Part shown: positions 56,806-64,000 of the stretch, one piece after another
How the letters are laid out: the number at the start of each line of letters is the position of its first letter
Numbering within the stretch: the stretch's first letter is position 1
DNA from: Pseudomonadota bacterium
GTDB lineage: Bacteria; Pseudomonadota; Gammaproteobacteria; Burkholderiales; Sulfuriferulaceae
Length of the DNA: 64,000 bases
Assembly (NCBI GenBank): GCA_021801025.1
Contig: JAJYYK010000005.1
Coordinates: forward strand, 62,001 to 126,000
Direction: 5' to 3'
The notes under the pieces: model-generated
The model's input: the letters and a program-made list of their open reading frames with translations, nothing else
Database searches by the model: none
Told to the model about the DNA's origin: nothing
Translations under genes and position numbers: made by a program

Positions 56806-57675
56806 ATGTTGCGATGGAAACGCGCCCATGCTTTTGCCTTGTTTGAGGATAACTTCCCCGAACTGCGTGCAGCACTGCCTCATTCGCCGCGCTATGTAGA
56901 ATTTCGCATGCGCCAGAGTTTGGTGTGGGCTGTCCTCATTTCTTTACTGGTACACCTTTTTTTGCTGCTGTGGCTGCACAACCCCATTCAACCACTTGCT
57001 CCCCAGGCAAACGAAGGCAGCCAGGCTCCGCTGGATGTACGGCTCAATCCCTCTGTGCCTCTCATCACGCCAGAACCCAAAACAACTACGCCACCACAAC
57101 CTGTCAATCAGCCGAAAACTCCGCCTCCGCCAAGGAATGTCCATCGACAGTCTGTGCCGGTCTTGTCTGTGCCCACGCGCCAGCCTGCTGTGCACCAGAC
57201 CTCCCGGCCTGCACCACCCGCAGTGAACAATGCCACAGACATGAGCAGCTACATCAATATGAAGCGCGCACTCAATCACACGCCGCAGGAAACCAGCGCC
57301 CCTTCTGCTGGCACGGAAGATGCCCGCTCAGCCAATATTGCCCGTAACTTGCAAGACAATGGCGGAGGCGGAATCTTTAGAATTACAAGTCTGGATGATA
57401 ATTCGGCGACATTTATTTTTCGTGGCTGGGACAATGCCACATGGAGCAATCCAACTCGCCAGTCATTTGAAGTCAAAGCCGATGACCACACCGATATTGA
57501 GCATGCCATCGTACGTAAAATGATCGCCATTATTCGCCTGAAACACAAAACCACAATTGATTGGGAGTCTCACCGCTTACACCAGGTTGTCACGATTTCT
57601 GTCAGACCCGAAGACAATGCCGAACTGGAAAACTTCCTGTTGCAAGAGTTTTTTTATGACAATCCGGGTAGATGA
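56806..57675 (+). CDS. Single-span Pro-rich periplasmic protein, TonB/TolA-like layout
   Basis: This 289-residue protein has a cytoplasmic N-terminus of about 40 residues and one membrane helix (LVWAVLISLLVHLFLLLWL, about 48-66). A Pro/Gln/Thr-rich stretch (about 75-150) and a globular C-terminal domain (about 195-289) follow. The layout resembles TonB or TolA, but the C-terminal domain does not show a TonB signature. It follows prfC closely and converges on dnaQ. The start at 56806 follows GAGG; the longer frame begins inside prfC. Function unknown. Confidence 0.65.
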   Translation: MLRWKRAHAFALFEDNFPELRAALPHSPRYVEFRMRQSLVWAVLISLLVHLFLLLWLHNPIQPLAPQANEGSQAPLDVRLNPSVPLITPEPKTTTPPQPVNQPKTPPPPRNVHRQSVPVLSVPTRQPAVHQTSRPAPPAVNNATDMSSYINMKRALNHTPQETSAPSAGTEDARSANIARNLQDNGGGGIFRITSLDDNSATFIFRGWDNATWSNPTRQSFEVKADDHTDIEHAIVRKMIAIIRLKHKTTIDWESHRLHQVVTISVRPEDNAELENFLLQEFFYDNPGR

Positions 57676-57698
57676 CAGGTTTTCGGCATGAAGAAAAT

Positions 57699-58415
57699 TC
57701 AGGGCATATCCACTGTTCCGTCCTGCGTCAACCACACGCAGGCACCCTTGCTGTCCTTTTGTATCGCAGTCAATGCGGTGTTGTGCATGTTCAACTCATG
57801 TTCGCTGGCATAAAGCACCTTAATATCGCCAAAAACAGGCGGGGCAGGCTTGTCTGCAGCCTGTTGTTGAGGTAAATCCATGCCCGTCATTAAACTGTCT
57901 TGTCCGCGAGTCATCGCCAGATAAACTGACGCCAACAATTCCGCATCCAGCAAAGCACCATGCAAGGTACGCTGGGTGTTATCAATTTCATAGCGACGAC
58001 ATAACGCATCAAGGTTGTTTTTTTGTCCCGGATGCAAATCCCTGGCCATTTTGAGCGTGTCCAACACCACATTGCGCCCAGTAAGTGGTGCCTGATTGAG
58101 CAATGACAATTCAGCATTAAGAAACCCCATATCAAACGGGGCATTGTGAATCACCAGCTCGGCGTCACCCAGATAATCCAGAAACGCCTGTGCCACATCA
58201 CCAAACCGTGGCTTGTCTTGAAGAAAAGCGCGACTCAGGCCATGTACGGCTTCCGCACCCGCATCAATATCGCGGTCTGGATTCAAATAGCGGTGAAAAT
58301 GCCGCCCCGTCAACCGCCGATTGAGCATTTCCACCCCGGCAATTTCGATAATACGGTGCCCTAATCGTGGCTCCAGGCCAGTGGTTTCGGTGTCGAGGAA
58401 TATTTGACGGGACAT
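57699..58415 (-). CDS. dnaQ: DNA polymerase III epsilon subunit (proofreading exonuclease)
   Basis: The 238-residue DEDDh exonuclease has Exo I FLDTETTGLEP (D8, E10), Exo II VIHNAPFDMGFLNAEL (about 88-103), and Exo III with the catalytic His in RTLHGALLDAELLASVY. A C-terminal tail binds the polymerase subunit. It removes mismatched nucleotides during replication. It stands alone, convergent with the upstream gene pair. Confidence 0.95.
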   Translation of the reverse strand: MSRQIFLDTETTGLEPRLGHRIIEIAGVEMLNRRLTGRHFHRYLNPDRDIDAGAEAVHGLSRAFLQDKPRFGDVAQAFLDYLGDAELVIHNAPFDMGFLNAELSLLNQAPLTGRNVVLDTLKMARDLHPGQKNNLDALCRRYEIDNTQRTLHGALLDAELLASVYLAMTRGQDSLMTGMDLPQQQAADKPAPPVFGDIKVLYASEHELNMHNTALTAIQKDSKGACVWLTQDGTVDMP

Positions 58416-58489
58416 TATCGGGGCTTTATGGAGAAAGATTGGGAAAATGAACGATAAAAAAACTCAAGATTTAACGCACGCCATTTACT

Positions 58490-59377
58490 TTACCTGAAAG
58501 CATCATTGAGCAACGCTGCCAGGCGCACACTCGCCATGTCAAGTTGCTCGCGTATTACGGGCCAGGCGTAGGACTGATAACGATCTTCCCATCCCGAAGT
58601 TTGCACATCGACAGGCAAATGACGATAGGCCGCCCACGCTAATTCATGTGTGCCATTTACCCACGACACGGTTTCATAAGACACATTCGCCAAACTGGCG
58701 GAAGATGTCCATTTCACGCGCTGTTGCACTGTAATGGCCTGATCTTCTTTCATCGCCATGTCGTACACTGTCTTACGGTTAATACTGTAATTCGGGCCGA
58801 GCTGCCACGAAAATTGATGCTCGATTACCCCCAGATCCCATACCGCATGCAAATTGGTGTTTTTACCGTAATAGATCAAATGCAACGAATTACCACCATG
58901 ATCATGGTCATCCTCAGTATGCAAAGGCTGGTGAACATCCCCCACCAGATGCACTACCCATTTCAGCGCTTCCAGACGCTGGCGAGGTGCCAAAGATACG
59001 TTGGCCATTCTATACGCATATTCCGGTAATTTTACCACCACACAACTGGAACCGCTGGTGGCAAATGATTCATCCACATGACAATCGCGAGCCTGATGAT
59101 ACGTGGCGGCGTAGAGCGGAATATCCACGAAATGCCAGGGACCAGTCTCCGGCTCACTCACACGAATCGCATCTGACCAAGAGGCAATCTGGTCAAGATG
59201 TTGGTCGCCCTCCAATGCCAGCAATGCGGCAATTTTTGCATGAGCTGTCGGTGTCAAATGGGCCTCAGCCATGTCAGCGATGAACGCGTGACCTTCCGGG
59301 CCCCAAGCATGCGCCGAGTCGGCAACACCCATAGAAAAGACCATCAGCAATAATAACCTGCCCCAATAATACATCAC
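58490..59377 (-). CDS. S1/P1-type zinc nuclease, secreted
   Basis: The 295-residue protein has a signal peptide ending SAHA. The mature protein starts WGPEGH, and its N-terminal Trp and His6 are zinc ligands in this family. Further ligands are in IASWSDAIR, HLVGDVHQPLHTEDD, HDHGGN and HAVWDLGV. Such enzymes hydrolyse single-stranded DNA and RNA and 3'-nucleotides. It would act in the periplasm or outside, perhaps in nutrient recovery. It forms a single-gene unit. Confidence 0.93.
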   Translation of the reverse strand: MMYYWGRLLLLMVFSMGVADSAHAWGPEGHAFIADMAEAHLTPTAHAKIAALLALEGDQHLDQIASWSDAIRVSEPETGPWHFVDIPLYAATYHQARDCHVDESFATSGSSCVVVKLPEYAYRMANVSLAPRQRLEALKWVVHLVGDVHQPLHTEDDHDHGGNSLHLIYYGKNTNLHAVWDLGVIEHQFSWQLGPNYSINRKTVYDMAMKEDQAITVQQRVKWTSSASLANVSYETVSWVNGTHELAWAAYRHLPVDVQTSGWEDRYQSYAWPVIREQLDMASVRLAALLNDAFR

Positions 59378-59498
59378 ACTGCAATCACCACAGTCTCCCA
59401 GGAATATCCTGACAAACGAAAATTAAGGGGTTCATACAAGATAACGCAGTACCCAATACCTTGTAAATTACAAATAATCGACCGGTTGCAATAGGCAC

Positions 59499-60218
59499 TC
59501 ACCCATTGAACCCAGCATATCCCCCCAGCTGTGTCTTCACACGTGTAAACAAGGCATCCTGCACCGGTTGTGGCACATTTGCCAAGGCGCGCGTCCAAAT
59601 AGGAAACAGGCTTAACTCTTCACGTTGCTCATGTTTGGACAAATAACCAGCGAGTATTGCCAGCAAGGGTGAAACGGAAGCCGTCGTGGCATCATGCTCC
59701 TCAAACCCAAGCACGATCATCGCAGATTGACTCAAAATTTCTTGATGCTCAGATATCATGGCGGCACTGGGATCAACGCCCATCCCATCCGGTGGTGTAC
59801 GGATTGCTTGTGCAAGCATACCATGTTCCACCTCTAAATGCCGCTCCAGGGAAGCAACGAACTCACGCATAACCTGAGCTGCTTCTGCCAGGGCGCCACG
59901 ATCAGTTAAATGGATCACGCGGGAAAACAAACCGTCAATACGTTTGTGATCGCGCTTTAACGCATCCAGTACATCATGGGGAGGCACATCTTCTACTCGC
60001 TGAACAATCGCTTGCCAAATGCCTGCATCATCGCGCGTCAAAGTCCAGGATAAATTGTTGCGCAAACGTAAATTAAGGCTGTTCAACACCATCGTGGGTT
60101 CATCCGTAAACCACAGGCGCGCACGGGTGCCTCGCGGCAAATCCTGCAGCACGACAAACGCTGCTGTCTGTAACTGGCTGGCTGGCGTGAAACTGAAATC
60201 ACAAAACTGCTCTTCCAT
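59499..60218 (-). CDS. DUF2249-hemerythrin fusion protein
   Basis: The 239-residue protein has two parts. The N-terminal 80 residues resemble DUF2249 (a TusA-like fold). The C-terminal part is a hemerythrin-like four-helix bundle with iron ligands in KRDHKRIDGLF, RHLEVEHGMLAQ, SEHQEIL and SKHEQREELSLFP. Proteins of this type sense or handle oxygen, NO or iron. It lies 23 bp upstream of nothing on its own strand except the end of the 638-residue gene (60242), so it may be the last gene of that operon. Confidence 0.85.
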   Translation of the reverse strand: MEEQFCDFSFTPASQLQTAAFVVLQDLPRGTRARLWFTDEPTMVLNSLNLRLRNNLSWTLTRDDAGIWQAIVQRVEDVPPHDVLDALKRDHKRIDGLFSRVIHLTDRGALAEAAQVMREFVASLERHLEVEHGMLAQAIRTPPDGMGVDPSAAMISEHQEILSQSAMIVLGFEEHDATTASVSPLLAILAGYLSKHEQREELSLFPIWTRALANVPQPVQDALFTRVKTQLGGYAGFNG

Positions 60219-60241
60219 GTCATACCTTTATTTAACGAGCA

Positions 60242-62158
60242 TTAAAAACCAAACATGTGATCCATACAAAATGCGTGATCCCCATTCACCAAACCATGAT
60301 AACCAAACAAGCGGCAGGTCACGTCACGAATAATAATGTAGGCACCCTTACCCGCGCGCTGACGGGCGGACGCATCAAACACTTCACTGTAACGCCAATG
60401 AATTGAGCCGCTGAGTGGTACGTGAAGCGATGCCTCCGCAATCTCATCCCCTAACCCATCGAACAGGCTGAGATGAGTATCCGAGTGAGCGTGCCAAGTC
60501 GTCGAGGCAGGATAAATTAAATGACAAAATGTGTCTAACGGCGCATCGCCCAACCGCAAAAACAAACGTGTACTGAGCCCCGGTGGCGCTGAGGCATAAG
60601 ACTGTGGTTCATCCCGGTAAGTCAACACCGTGTTGTAAATGTGTGCGCCAAAACTGGTTTCGGCAATATGTCCACTGGCGCGTTGCGTGTAACGAAACAG
60701 ACCATGCAACCAACCATCTGCACTCCCGCCATGCGAAAAATCATAAATCAATTCGATGTGTCCGCTGCCACTGGGCAAACTGGCTGCCTGCCCGGCCAGC
60801 ACGGCATCTATTTCTACCGCCACACTGGTATTGCGCGGCAAACAACCAAAGCTGTAACGCCCCACCTCGATACCACTGGCATCATAAAACAGCGCTGCAA
60901 CAGGTAAATCATGTTGTGCTGTGGACATGGGATTGGGCTGCATCACACTGTGCCATTGGGCAATGGGCAAGATTGGAGCCGGTAAAATATATGATTTACC
61001 CAAGTACTGTGCCAACGCTGGAAGATAAGGATCGGCCTTCAAATCGTTACGTTCTACATTCACATGAGCAATCCGACTGCGCCCACCCCGCACATGCACT
61101 TCATAGCGGGGACGAACAAAATACCGGCCCGCTTGCACTTCAAACTGCTGCGGCCAGCGCGCGCCAGGAAAAAAATCGGCCACATTCAGTGGGTAACAGG
61201 AAAATGGCCCGATCTCTACTGGCACCAAACGAAGGTCATCCGACCCCATTAAATTGATGCCCACGCTGTGGGCAGGAATCGCAACCGGATGGCTGTTCTG
61301 TATCCACATAATGACGGTTTCATTTTCATGAGGCGCTGGCAACCCCGCATACAAATCGGAGGGCCAGGCATTGGCATCATGGGTGCAAGACAGCACGCTG
61401 TCATCATCGCCATACACATCCAATGCATATTTCACCACATCGTGCCGGACCACACCCAGTACGTGAACAAATAATGAAGCAATGAAATCATCCAAATCAA
61501 AGCGTTGACGAATCTCTTTGCTGTCCAGAATCAGGCTTGCGCCTGCTGCAGGAATCGTCTCTTCCCACTGCGCGAGCACAGTGCCCGCCTGATCAAACAA
61601 GCAGCACCATACCCGGGGAACGGTTTTGGCACCCAAACCAGACCAATAATCGCAGGTCGTGATGCGTGTGTGGCTGCCCCTTGTGTCACGCAAAAAACCA
61701 AAATTGGTAGCGAAATTCAGGGGATCCAGATACCGTCCCGGATTGGTCAGCATAGCGTCTGGCAAACGCAGCGCGTCCAGACTGAACAGCCCGGTTCCCG
61801 CCGGCAGAAGGTGACGAATATGATCCATCAACCGTTCGGCATCGAATGCGACGACCAGCACTGCCCTGGCCGTCGTATGGGGTAAAGTTGTCACGGGCTC
61901 AACGGCTTTCCCCAGCACTGTCTTCCCAAAATCCTCAACCGCCTGCACATAAACACCGCACACATTCAAATTGTTCAGCGGATAAAATTCGTTGAGACCT
62001 TCGGCCAAACCCTGCGGATCATAAATTGCAACTTTCCCTGAAGCATGCAGCTTTGCATACAAATCTGTGGCACGCGGCACGGTTAAGGGATGTCCAAGCG
62101 CCTTAAAAAAACCGCTCTTGCCCTTCGCATTGCTAAAGGTTTCTACTTTGAGAGCCAT
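60242..62158 (-). CDS. 638-residue protein of unknown function in an ELM1/oxygenase operon
   Basis: I do not recognise the family. No signal peptide or membrane segment is seen. The sequence is rich in beta-strand patterns, with repeated stretches of the type VWCCLFDQAGTVLAQWEETI, VAALFYDASGIEVGRYSFG and LSLFDGLGDEIAEASLHV, suggesting several Ig-like or jelly-roll domains. The start at 62158 follows AGGA; it overlaps the ELM1 gene by only a few bases, so the two are coupled. The context (a GT-B-like protein and a 2OG oxygenase) hints at glycan or surface modification. Confidence 0.6.
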   Translation of the reverse strand: MALKVETFSNAKGKSGFFKALGHPLTVPRATDLYAKLHASGKVAIYDPQGLAEGLNEFYPLNNLNVCGVYVQAVEDFGKTVLGKAVEPVTTLPHTTARAVLVVAFDAERLMDHIRHLLPAGTGLFSLDALRLPDAMLTNPGRYLDPLNFATNFGFLRDTRGSHTRITTCDYWSGLGAKTVPRVWCCLFDQAGTVLAQWEETIPAAGASLILDSKEIRQRFDLDDFIASLFVHVLGVVRHDVVKYALDVYGDDDSVLSCTHDANAWPSDLYAGLPAPHENETVIMWIQNSHPVAIPAHSVGINLMGSDDLRLVPVEIGPFSCYPLNVADFFPGARWPQQFEVQAGRYFVRPRYEVHVRGGRSRIAHVNVERNDLKADPYLPALAQYLGKSYILPAPILPIAQWHSVMQPNPMSTAQHDLPVAALFYDASGIEVGRYSFGCLPRNTSVAVEIDAVLAGQAASLPSGSGHIELIYDFSHGGSADGWLHGLFRYTQRASGHIAETSFGAHIYNTVLTYRDEPQSYASAPPGLSTRLFLRLGDAPLDTFCHLIYPASTTWHAHSDTHLSLFDGLGDEIAEASLHVPLSGSIHWRYSEVFDASARQRAGKGAYIIIRDVTCRLFGYHGLVNGDHAFCMDHMFGF

Positions 62159-62160
62159 CG

Positions 62161-63129
62161 TCACCATCCTAATACATGCTTGATTTGTTGTGCTGCCCGG
62201 CTCGTTTCATCGAGCGGTGTGTATTGCCAGGATGACAAAGCTCCGGTAAACGACCTGGTATAACCCTGTTGTTGCAGACTGCGATGGAAACGTTCAAATT
62301 TGGTGTTTTGTCCGGTTAACCCCTCAACAAACACCGGTTTGCCAGTGTAACAAGCTTCAGAGACCATATTCACCGAGTCCGCTGTCACCACCACATAGTC
62401 TGCCAACCCCAAATAGGAAAAGTAGGGGTTTTCCCCCGTGCCATCCCAAATTTCTACCGGATAATCGCTCAAATTTTCGCGCAACACCTGCACTGCTGCT
62501 GGATCAGTGCGCCGCGAAGGCGTCATCAAAAGACTGCCCCCACTGTCTCGCAGTGCATGGCCCAGTTTCCTGGCCAGCCGTCCGGCGAAAGCCTGGTCCA
62601 GAATGTATTGAGAGTTGTTGCCGCCCATCAACAAGGTAATATAGGGACGCGGCAAATGTGCATAGCGGTTGGATAAACGCTGCACGGCATCATTTAAATG
62701 CGCGTGGGTCATACGGTTAACCGCGCCCAGGGTCTCTATCACGTGCCGCCCTTTGCAATGGTCGTGCTCGGGCGCAACAACCACATCAAAGTGAGAGAGA
62801 TTTACCCGTGGGTGCTGAATGCGAATGTTGACGGTGTGCCCACCACTGGCACGGCGAATAGCAATCGATGCGGCCACGTTGAGCCGTCCCGTTCCAATGA
62901 CCACATCCGGCCACGGCGCAACCAAAGCGTCGCTACCCAAGCCCAATTGAGTCAAAGGCGAATACCACAGATTGGGGGGTAAGTATTTCCATGGTGCAAC
63001 TGGCACCAGATGCTTCACGGTGTAATCCAGTTCCAGTGCTTCGGCCAAACCTGTTGATTGATTGTCCATCCCTACCAAACCATTGGACAACACCCAAGCG
63101 GTACGTTGCGCGTTACCCGCCACGCTCAA
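62161..63129 (-). CDS. ELM1/DUF1022 family GT-B-like protein
   Basis: The 322-residue protein matches bacterial 'mitochondrial fission ELM1' family members. Supporting segments are AWVLSNGLVGMDNQSTGLAEAL at the start, WPDVVIGTGRLNVAASIAIRR, PYITLLMGGNNSQYIL, and ADYVVVTADSVNMVSEACYTGKPVF. The last resembles the nucleotide-sugar site of GT-B glycosyltransferases. The biochemical role is unproven in bacteria. The likely start is TTG at 63129, overlapping the upstream stop (TTGA); GTG at 63123 is an alternative. Confidence 0.82.
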   Translation of the reverse strand: MSVAGNAQRTAWVLSNGLVGMDNQSTGLAEALELDYTVKHLVPVAPWKYLPPNLWYSPLTQLGLGSDALVAPWPDVVIGTGRLNVAASIAIRRASGGHTVNIRIQHPRVNLSHFDVVVAPEHDHCKGRHVIETLGAVNRMTHAHLNDAVQRLSNRYAHLPRPYITLLMGGNNSQYILDQAFAGRLARKLGHALRDSGGSLLMTPSRRTDPAAVQVLRENLSDYPVEIWDGTGENPYFSYLGLADYVVVTADSVNMVSEACYTGKPVFVEGLTGQNTKFERFHRSLQQQGYTRSFTGALSSWQYTPLDETSRAAQQIKHVLGW

Positions 63130-63800
63130 TGAGTCCGCAAACCAAGTTTGTGCAAAATACGCTTAAAAAAAGCTGACACCCCATGTCGTTGCTGTTCCCG
63201 CTGTTTGACTTGTTCGCTGATCACCCAGTTGAGTTGCAACGCCCGGCGCTCCCCGACAAAAGGTTTATGTCCATGCCAGGAAAGATCGCTACGCCGAAAG
63301 GCCAACAAGGTTCCAAAAGCGGGGGATACCTCATCAGCATAGTGCTCTAAATCATCACCTGAACGCAAAATACGTAATCGCCCCCCCATGTTTTGCCAGC
63401 CCGTATTGAAATAAATCAACATGGTGATAAGTTTAGTTGTGCTGTCTGTGTGAATACGTCCATCCGTTTCATCGGTACGTCCACGCACCGTCACCATAGT
63501 GGGACGCCCGTTAAGATCCATTCCGAACTTGCGTTCTACCGCCTGTCGAAATTCCGGCCCTTCCAACTGCCGGATCAATTCAAGAAAAGCCGGACCACAT
63601 TGCAGTGTGCTAACAGGGAAACTCCCGGCCTCATTGATCACGGGAAAATCCGACAACACTGATGACTGCGCCGCCTCCCGGATAAAATCGGGCAATACAA
63701 AATAATCATACGGATCATGATGGAACTCAGCCGTTTCGAAACGAGCCAAATCCAGCATGGAAATTTTATCAGCAGAGGTGTGAATCCGTTCGGCATCCAT
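63126..63800 (-). CDS. 2-oxoglutarate/Fe(II)-dependent oxygenase
   Basis: The 224-residue protein has the double-stranded beta-helix core: HxD in GRIHTDSTTKLITMLIYF (about 117-119), a glycine-rich GGRLRIL, and the distal His and 2OG-binding Arg in LSWHGHKPFVGERRALQLNW. It probably hydroxylates a protein, lipid or sugar. It heads the oxygenase-ELM1-638-residue gene operon, each gene overlapping the next. Starts at 63800 or 63758 are both possible. Confidence 0.85.
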   Translation of the reverse strand: MDAERIHTSADKISMLDLARFETAEFHHDPYDYFVLPDFIREAAQSSVLSDFPVINEAGSFPVSTLQCGPAFLELIRQLEGPEFRQAVERKFGMDLNGRPTMVTVRGRTDETDGRIHTDSTTKLITMLIYFNTGWQNMGGRLRILRSGDDLEHYADEVSPAFGTLLAFRRSDLSWHGHKPFVGERRALQLNWVISEQVKQREQQRHGVSAFFKRILHKLGLRTH

Positions 63801-63831
63801 TTGAAACGACCAAATCCTAAATTTTATTTTT

Positions 63832-63984
63832 TCAGTCTAGCGTATTTTCATAGAGAAATAAAGCGCCCTGTTCACAATGTAAGCAACCGGCGAAAGTATC
63901 ATTCAAAAACCACTGAAAAACATATTGCCACCAACCGGGAATCGATGCAGAATGTGACTCGCAACGGCATATTGCGTCACCCAC
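63832..63984 (-). CDS. Possible 50-residue Cys/Trp-rich small protein
   Basis: A short frame with a GTG start encodes about 50 residues: two Trp-rich hydrophobic stretches (PGWWQYVFQWFLNDTF) framed by CRC near the start and CLHC near the end. The cysteine spacing suggests a metal site or disulfides. It ends 31 bp before the oxygenase gene on the same strand. No family match is known to me, the start is weak and it lies at the window edge, so it may be spurious. Confidence 0.3.
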   Translation of the reverse strand: MGDAICRCESHSASIPGWWQYVFQWFLNDTFAGCLHCEQGALFLYENTLD

Positions 63985-64000
63985 GCCATCATTTCACCGC

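Noticed and set aside
59374-59598. Minus-strand frame between the nuclease and hemerythrin genes
   Set aside because: It mostly overlaps the hemerythrin gene in another frame and shows no features.

Overview
The window looks like chromosomal DNA of a betaproteobacterium, most likely a chemolithotroph-like member of the Nitrosomonadales (Gallionella/Sulfuricella type). This rests on gene order rather than a marker gene: a histidine operon running into an HIT gene and tatABC, a yciB-yciI-bolA-ppiC block, a pilE-fimT-pilVWX-pilY1 operon, a cphA'/cphA cyanophycin pair with its ABC/DUF1854 partners, and a group 3b [NiFe] hydrogenase. Genus and species cannot be read from the window. No rRNA, tRNA or CRISPR array was seen.

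Layout. 0-3.1 kb: hydBGDA, a cytosolic NAD(P)-linked hydrogenase (the large subunit is cut by the window edge), downstream of radA. 4.6-11.1 kb: two blocks of housekeeping genes, trpS/M50 protease/yciO/PHP phosphatase on the minus strand and yciB/yciI/bolA/PPIase on the plus strand. They are separated by about 550 bp holding a decayed mobile-element tail and four consecutive hairpins; a 56-bp short form of this element lies inside the hydrogenase operon. 11.2-15.9 kb: a divergent Hfq, a His-rich membrane protein and a complete TonB-dependent uptake operon (receptor, ExbB, ExbD, TonB). 16-20.2 kb: cysM-tadA-L,D-transpeptidase, cytochrome b561, and a GyrI-like/CobD-like pair.

20.3-35.5 kb: the cyanophycin region. 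A DUF1854 protein and an ABC exporter on the minus strand are separated from cphA'-cphA on the plus strand by a minor-pilin/pilY1 operon and a frameshifted RelE-type toxin gene. 36.4-40.0 kb: a four-gene operon (UbiA prenyltransferase, DprE1-like oxidase, DprE2-like SDR, HAD phosphatase). Its gene set is that of the mycobacterial decaprenyl-phospho-arabinose pathway, which is also used for pilin glycosylation in some Pseudomonas. 40.1-50.3 kb: a glutaredoxin, a porin with an iron-type promoter, tatCBA, HIT and hisEIFAHBCD without hisG. 50.6-58.4 kb: lolD-lolC, ubiB, an NlpC/P60 hydrolase, prfC, a TonB-like protein and dnaQ. 58.5-63.98 kb: an S1/P1 nuclease, a hemerythrin protein, and an operon of a 2OG-Fe(II) oxygenase, an ELM1-like GT-B protein and a 638-residue protein of unknown function.

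The strongest unexplained structure is non-coding. Two related 173/174-bp elements with inverted-repeat ends and 3-bp TNA target duplications lie at 35.55 and 41.96 kb. The second sits between a Fur-type promoter and the porin gene and supplies that gene with its only good ribosome-binding site and ATG. A different 160-bp element flanked by TTAA lies at the end of ubiB, whose stop codon is in the TTAA. None of these carries a transposase.
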